Positions 57,937-64,000 of a DNA stretch of 64,000 nucleotides are shown in pieces. Source of the stretch: Septoria linicola (taxonomy: Eukaryota; Ascomycota; Dothideomycetes; Mycosphaerellales; Mycosphaerellaceae); the NCBI GenBank assembly GCA_024114885.1, contig CP099418.1, positions 2,604,001-2,668,000 of the forward strand, written 5' to 3'. The first letter of the stretch is position 1. Each line of letters opens with the position of its first letter. The position numbers and the translations under genes were made by a program. A model generated the notes under the pieces. It was not told the DNA's origin and made no database searches. It was given only the letters and a program-made list of their open reading frames with translations.

Positions 57937-58938
57937 ATGGCTACCACAGATGCTGCGCCAGGACTGTCGTTCCCACGCGACACATTTGCCAGCCTGACGC
58001 CAAAACCTTTCCTACTCGCCCATCTCAAGCTTCCTACTCCCTCGCGGCCGAGTGGCAGATCGCCACCTGAGTTTCGCAAGCCAACGGTGAACACTGGCTC
58101 CTTGTCGCACAGCAACGGCAGTGCCGTCGTGCGTGTTGGGGATACGGCTGTTGTGTGCGGCGTCAGAGCTGAGATCCTTCTGGCAACCGATATTGCACGT
58201 CCGCCTGAGGGCCACGCTGATGACAACGAGCTTGTCCAACGACTCGGTCTCCTTGTGCCCAATGTTGAGCTCAGCACCGGCTGCTCTCCAGCACATTTAC
58301 CTGGCAACCCCCCAGGTTCCATAGCACAGTCGCTGTCATACCGAGTTTCTGCATTGCTCAATGCTTCAAATGCGGTCAGTCTCGATGACCTGCGCATTAA
58401 GTACAATCAGCCTGTCATAGATGATGAGACATCTGCTGGAACTGGTGAGGCAGTGACTAAAGCGTATTGGACGCTGTATATCGACATTCTTTGTCTGGCT
58501 CTAGACGGAAATGCCCTCGACGCCGTATGGCTAGCAGTCTATGCTGCACTGCACGATACGCGCCTGCCAGGCGCCCGGTGGGATCCGGACAGGGAGAATG
58601 TGGTGTGCTCAACTTTGGCTTCTAATGCATGTCCATTACAACTTCATGACCTGCCCATTGTCACCAGCTTCGCAGTCTTCACCACAGCTTCACCTCTCAC
58701 GAAGTTGGAAAGTTCGCAGACCTGGTTGCTGGCAGATCCAGACGCGTTTGAGGAGGAAATCTGCGAAGAAGCTCTATCGATCGTACTACAGCAACGAAAA
58801 GATGGTGGTCAGCACATATTGAAGCTTGATAGTAGTGGTGGGGTGTGCTTAAGCAGGAAGACTATGGGATCCGCACTTCAACTCGCCGAATCGCGCTGCG
58901 AGCAACTAAGGCGCATCATGGACGGCCAGCAAAGTTAA
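57937..58938 (+). CDS. rrp43: RRP43, exosome core subunit (RNase PH fold)
   Basis: A single frame of 333 aa. Rrp43 is one of the six RNase PH-like ring subunits of the RNA exosome and is catalytically inactive. Marks: an N-terminal FPRDTFASLTPKPFLLAHL, RPSGRSPPEFRKPTVNTGSL, NGSAVVRVGDTAVVCGVRAE, the YWTLYIDILCLALDGNALDA helix, and SFAVFTTASP with the LLADPDAFEEE segment near the end. The order and length match fungal Rrp43 rather than Rrp42 or Mtr3. Confidence 0.87.
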   Translation: MATTDAAPGLSFPRDTFASLTPKPFLLAHLKLPTPSRPSGRSPPEFRKPTVNTGSLSHSNGSAVVRVGDTAVVCGVRAEILLATDIARPPEGHADDNELVQRLGLLVPNVELSTGCSPAHLPGNPPGSIAQSLSYRVSALLNASNAVSLDDLRIKYNQPVIDDETSAGTGEAVTKAYWTLYIDILCLALDGNALDAVWLAVYAALHDTRLPGARWDPDRENVVCSTLASNACPLQLHDLPIVTSFAVFTTASPLTKLESSQTWLLADPDAFEEEICEEALSIVLQQRKDGGQHILKLDSSGGVCLSRKTMGSALQLAESRCEQLRRIMDGQQS

Positions 58939-60691
58939 TGGCCGGGTTGCATCACAGCCACCATTTTTTTGAGCTATCGCTCAACCCGCAACTAGTTGAC
59001 AAGGCCAACGCTAAGTGCTCTCGGGCTGAGACTGGCAAGCAGGCAGCTGGAATCCTTTGCACGACACACTCGGTCACTGTGTAGAGGGTATTTCCCGGCC
59101 CCTTCAGTCTGCCACGTGGTTCCGATTTCCAGGATAGCTACTGTTTAACCACTGTGGCCCTGAACTAGCCACTGCGAGTCTGTCATGGCCCAAGCAGGAC
59201 TGCAGGCACATGTAAGAAATGAATGATTCATGTACACCAGTACGATTCCACGTGCTTGATCATGGTCAACCCAGCAAATTGACTGCTATTCCAGAAAGGG
59301 CCGTCTCACGCGACTCGATGACAATGCAATCTAGAATGCAGCACAACTTCGCTGCTTCTGTACCGGCCGTTGTACGCCACAGTTCTGCTTGTGATGCAGT
59401 AGCATCAAGCACGCGCACGACAAGTCTGACAGCTGTCACATATATCATATGATCATGTTGATGAGATGGTGGCGCGGTCTCTGTTTGACACCACTGAGCC
59501 TGCACCAACTTCTGCTGCTTCCGAGGAAGTTGTACTTGAGCATATGCAGGTACACATCTGTGCGTTGTGGAACCTTGGCAAACAAGCGACGGCGGTCGAT
59601 TGCCTCGCTCTTATCCCTGTTTTCATAATGTGCCACGTGTGGTGTAACCATGATTGCTCACCACCCGGGTAAGGCTGGCAAGCCCGGCAAATGATTGAGT
59701 GGGCTTTTTGAATCCAACTCTACTGACTCTGGTGACGACGCATAGATATCTGACCGAGTCTTTGTGGCATACGGAGATTCTGCTTACGCCATACAGGCGT
59801 CTTGCTTGAGTCTGAGGGTTCAGTCGTCTCGTACAAAGAAAGCGTCAATAATCAGTGCTAAGATACAGGTAGAGCCTGCGGAGAAATTCTACAGGGATGA
59901 CTGTGACACAGAGCCGGACTTCTTCATCAGAATGCACCGGCGTGTCTCATCGGATTCAGAAGCGACCCGCGCATTTAAGATCAGTCAGATTGGAAGTGCA
60001 GTTTTGTGACCCTCCACTCGCGCCACAATCGTCCTGCAGGCTGTCGGCCGCAATGCCAGCTGAGCCTCGCCGCCGATACCACGTGTGATGGGTCGTACAG
60101 CAGGGATGTCGATATCTTCTCCTGGCCGCACTGCTGCCAATGGCCGGTGCCAATTCTTTGGGAAGCAGATAATTTGAGCTTGTGGCATGTAACAAAAGAG
60201 TGCGGGAGTTCTCAGCAGCAGCGCTGTCATTGCCATTTTGAGGTGATATGCTCCTCGAGTAAGAATGCACGTCCCCGCCTAAGTTTGCTACAGAACAGAG
60301 ATTAGTCCTTCCTAATGCATGTCGCCTTGCATTGTTGGCTTCAACACCTCCGTAATTGATCGGCGGAAGTTCAGTTACACACGCTCTTACACAAGACTGG
60401 AACTCAAGGATTACCGGTCTACAAGCAGGAGGTGTCCACCACTACCAACGGCTACCGCTTGATACTCCTTGTCGTGCATCTGCAGGAGCCTGTGACAACG
60501 AGCTGCATCGCGCCGTGGCATACGCGAGGCCGTTCGGTGACGCGCTTCGATATGATCATAAATCTAGCTCTTCCCAACTGCGGTACTGCTCTTCACCCGT
60601 CAATCTCAATTCCAACCACAGCACAACCTTCAGCTCAACCCAGCATCGTTGTTCCGCTGCAAAGGACCTCAATTATTGTCAGTCAAGCACT
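58939..60691. other. Gene-poor region, 1.75 kb
   Basis: Between RRP43 and the pathogen-related-like gene. Frames at 59764-60009 and 60356-60979 have no recognisable product; the latter overlaps exon 1 of the next gene. No RNA gene or repeat seen. Confidence 0.45.
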
Positions 60692-62687
60692 ATGTCCACC
60701 GAACAGATCGACCAGCCTTCTCAGAAGGTCGAAAGTGCCCCAGAAGCGTCGCAAATCCCGGACTATCTTGCATCACCTAATGCTGTCTTCGGGGACAAGG
60801 GAGTTCAATGGCGATACGGTCGAGCGCCGGACTACACAAAGACTCGTAAAGTCTGGGCCGAAGGTGAGTGGGCGCTCTGCTGTCGTGCCGGGTTGATAGT
60901 CGCAATGCCTGTCGACCGGCTGGTACACAACGTCAGCTCCATCATGCATACGTCTCAACCTCTCCACGTGGCAACCTAGTCGGAACCACAACCATATCGG
61001 CGCCGTAGTTTGGATCCTTGGGAACCAAGCAATGATCAGAGCAGTCATACACCAGCGCCCACGCGCATGTTGCTTCGCTGCTCCTGCTCCGATCATGAGA
61101 CTGCATTTACAGAGATGATGGCTGCTTCCAGCTTTTAGATTGCCCGAAGCTAATAAGTGGTACGCAGGAAAGACAATGAACCATGCAAGTGGTAGTCTTG
61201 AGGAGATGGTCGAGAACCTGGTCAAAAACTGGGAAGTTGAAGCCTCGTTCAAGCCTCGCCTATCAGACTGGAGAACCATCGACCATGAGAAGTATTCGTT
61301 CGCCATGGGAGGCGGACCGACGCAGTACGTATCATGTGGCTTGCGACCCTGAGTGAGGGTGACTAATAGTGGTCTTTACAGAACAGCAGAAGAGATGATC
61401 AAGGTCTGTGGCGCAATACGCTCATGTCGCTTCACCTACTGATGTAAGAACTTGTAGGTCGGGACGTACAATGCCATCATTGCGCCAAACGAGTACTACA
61501 GCCCAGAGAATTCCGACTTCGCCTCTAGTCACAAGACTTTCAAGCGAATGATGCCCACCTTCGCCTGGGAAGTACTGGAGGTCTACAGTGGTCCACCGCG
61601 TGTTGCGTTCAGATGGCGACACTGGGGTGTCATGAAGAATGGCAAGTGATCTGACCGCAAGGGTGTAGCACGCTTACGCTGACACTCAAACAGACTATGT
61701 AGGTTTCAATGAGTAAGTTGTGAGGTTCCAAAGTATACTCTAAAGTTTAATTAACTGACACTCCACAGCAAGGGCGAAAAGGTCACGGCAAAGGCACACG
61801 GAGGTCTGATTGACATTGAAGGCGTCACTGTCGCAGAAGTCGATGACAAGGTTCGTCTGCAAGTCATTCAGACCTGGATGGACCCTCTGGAAATGTTTCG
61901 ACAGATCGCTCCGCAAGGAGTTGTCAACAAACAGACAATGAACCGTAAAGTAGACATGGAGGCCGCCCTGGACATCGACGCCTCGAACACCTCAGGGACT
62001 GTATCGGGCTCGGCATCAGATTCGCACGGCACGACGCAGAATCACCCGATCTCTATGACTTCAGAGCATCCAGGGGAGATAGTCGAAGCCACTTCAGAAA
62101 GCCAGGACAGGACGGACAGCCAAAGTTATTTGGGCAAAACAGCAACAGATGGTCCGATGACAAAACAGACCCCGTCAAGACCTGTAACAACCGGCGCCAC
62201 AGCGATTGCAGACAAGCAAATGGAGTCCAGCGCCCAGAAGATTGTTGCAGATGCTGCCTCCCAGGGGCCTAACAGGTCGATCGAATGCCCTGCGTCAAAT
62301 GCTAAAGGGCAGTCAGATGTTATTCCTCCTCACGAGCTCAGCGCGACAGCACCCAAAGATGTGAATCAAGGTGCGAGCGATGATGTTCCTCGGTCGATCT
62401 ACTCATCATCCATCACTGGCAACGAAGAGGACGTTATCAAGGCTGCGAAACGTGGCGAAGTCGTCGATGAGTCAAAGGCAACGGGCACCTACGACGAAGT
62501 CGACCAGCACCTGGAACGCTCAGCAGATCAGGTGCACCCTCACCCCAAGGATGTGGAGAAGAGCACGAAGCCCGAGGCTGGCGAAGCCGTGGCAGCTGGA
62601 CCAGATACGGAGGAGACAAGACTGACACATGAGGAACTGAGCAGAATTTCACCTGGCGAGTGCCCGTTCCTGATGAACAGAGAGTAA
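60692..62687 (+). CDS. Pathogen-related-protein-like SnoaL-fold protein with acidic tail
   Basis: Six exons, 60692-60863, 61168-61324, 61382-61403, 61458-61641, 61694-61712 and 61769-62687, give about 490 aa. The first 270 residues match fungal and plant proteins called pathogen-related: PDYLASPNAVFGDKGVQWRY, GRAPDYTKTRKVWAEGKTMNH, SLEEMVENLVKNWEVEASFK, WRTIDHEKYSFAMGG, FAWEVLEVYSGPPRVAFRWRHWG, then LQVIQTWMDPLEMFRQIAP. A NTF2/SnoaL-like fold is likely; activity unknown. A Ser/Thr/Glu-rich disordered tail of about 220 aa follows. Intron 1 is long (304 nt). Intron 4 appears to be GC-AG (GCAAGT donor at 61642), and exon 5 is only 19 nt; both are required to keep the frame and restore KNDYVGFNDKGEKVTAKAHG. 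Confidence 0.82.
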
Positions 62688-64000
62688 TTGCAGTGTGAGT
62701 AGGTGGGCTGGCGTCGCCTGCGTTGGCTTTCCTCAGTGGACAGAGCGTTGACTTTTGTTGGCTTTTATGTTGATAATGCTGTCGCTACCAGTTGTGTGTT
62801 ATAGCGGATGACACGCTGTCAATGTGAGATCTACTGCGTGATGAACTGTCAAAAGTAGCTGTGAGTTGTAGGTCCTATCTAGTCGGCCTCTCGTGCATAT
62901 GCGAGGCTCCGAACATGCCATCTCCAGTCTGAACGATATCGCAATCCATTAGAGTCGAGCAGCAATCACTACAGCTTCCAGGCTGACTCCTGCTACGTGA
63001 TGGTAGCCAACAGATGTCAGTGGTCGCAGCCGCTCAGGGACTCATTGCCAGCCGCTGGTGCCTCCAGGTTACAACAATTGACCAATCACCAATGCCGACG
63101 TCCTGCTGACCTTTAATCCTCACGCCAGAAAGTTGCCCTGCTCCAGGCAGCGAACCGCTAATCGTTGAAGACAAATGTCACAGTGCGAGAATGTTTGCTC
63201 TCTCGATCTCGCCACAGTGATCGGGTGGCAATAACGCGCGCGTGCTCGGCAACCCGAGGGGTCTCCTGTTTCGGTCTGGCATTATTGCGGCGAAGCAGGC
63301 TTCGGATAACTCGACAGAGTAGACATCAGTGGGCCTTACACCTATACACTGGCTCACTCGCTCGGACAACTTGCTGTCACATAGGCGATCGTAAGGCAAT
63401 CTTTCCTGGATCGTACAACTGTTCGAAACAAGTCGAGCATTGGCTGTGTCAGTCGCCTGACAGAAAGACTTTTCTTTCTTGGCACGATGACTTGCGCCTC
63501 GAAGATTATTGGCGAAGAAGTTTGTTCAGCGCAGGCAACAGCAGTCAGAGACGTGCAAAGCGATCAGATAAGCCAGGTTCATCGTAATGCGCGGTAGTAC
63601 ACAATAGCAAGTCTTGTCCGGACCGACTGCTTGAAAGAGATTCGAAGCTACACTAACGCGAGATGTGTTGTCTTCCGAGCTCCCCATGTGTGATGTTCTT
63701 CTCACTTTGCAGGGGAGGTATGGGAGAGCTCGTACAAGCAGAAGAATAGCGATTGTGGTTCTGAGGGGGTGCTTCAGCATCTCCAGACTGCGCAAGCCGC
63801 CGTTCGCGGCAACAACATGTGTGCCATATCTCGTGCGGATGATGTAGGAAGAGCCAGCTGGCAGCCGTGGTGCCTAAGTTAGTGGCGAATCGAAGGCGGA
63901 GTGCGTCTCGCCATCTCTCGTCTCGAACCTTGCCACACGGATAGGCCCGCAGTATGACTGTGTGTGAGTGTGAGGCTGGCTTTGAGGACTGGCATCCCCA
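62688..64000. other. Terminal intergenic region, nothing recognised
   Basis: It follows the pathogen-related-like gene to the window edge. Frames such as 63165-63587 lack domains. A gene could begin beyond the edge. Confidence 0.45.

Noticed and set aside
1..64000. tRNA genes, rRNA, CRISPR arrays, transposases or long terminal repeats
   Set aside because: Intergenic regions were scanned by eye for B-box-like GGTTCRANNCC, direct repeats and transposase motifs; none was convincing.

Overview
The window reads as nuclear DNA of a filamentous ascomycete (Pezizomycotina). The genes carry short GT-AG introns, mostly 47-126 nt, often with CTAAC/CTGAC-type branch sites. The gene content is ascomycete: Pff1, Efr3, Fab1, Rrn6, Spc25, Pin2-like, PITH, Zn2Cys6 and fungal S10 carboxypeptidase proteins. 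Genes lie on both strands without operons. I cannot name the species; a Dothideomycete is a guess from general gene style. All exon structures were worked out by hand from splice signals, reading phase and family similarity.

Layout. 1-548: 5' part of a cytochrome P450 (-). 2667-3401: an unrecognised five-exon gene (+). 4769-7201: EFR3 (+). 8084-8233: possible 49-residue membrane protein (-). 8967-10149: Pin2-like membrane protein (-). 11033-11971: SAM methyltransferase (+). 12152-13759: fungal transcription-factor-like protein (+). 14754-22046: FAB1 lipid kinase (-). 22469-26678: TPP1/Est3-like telomere protein with four C-terminal repeats (+). 26687-27875: alpha/beta hydrolase (-). 28102-31113: vacuolar protease PFF1 (-). 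31537-34511: Zn2Cys6 regulator (-). 37602-39420: secreted serine carboxypeptidase (+). 39841-40530: PITH protein (-). 40858-43561: PhoD-like phosphatase (-). 44197-45270: basic disordered protein (-). 45487-46046: small protein with an internal duplication (-). 46339-49230: RRN6 (-). 49596-50434: SPC25 (+). 51286-53268: MFS transporter (+). 53308-54189: IMPACT-family protein (-). 54602-56587: catabolic acetolactate synthase (+). 56703-57520: alpha-acetolactate decarboxylase (-). 57937-58938: RRP43 (+). 60692-62687: pathogen-related-protein-like gene (+).

The most interesting feature is the tail-to-tail pair at 54602-57520. An AlsS-type acetolactate synthase and an alpha-acetolactate decarboxylase together would convert pyruvate to acetoin. 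In bacteria these two enzymes are usually made from one operon. Here both genes are split by fungal-type introns, and the synthase has no obvious mitochondrial presequence, so a cytosolic acetoin route separate from valine synthesis is inferred. Second is the TPP1/Est3-like protein, whose C-terminus carries four diverged copies of a roughly 60-residue W...Y...G...Y module that resembles a winged helix.

Several genes are housekeeping and unrelated to one another: phosphoinositide signalling (EFR3, FAB1), rDNA transcription (RRN6), kinetochore (SPC25) and exosome (RRP43). Gene-poor stretches lie at 564-2666, 34512-37601, 58939-60691 and 62688-64000; I saw no convincing gene, tRNA, transposon or CRISPR in them.
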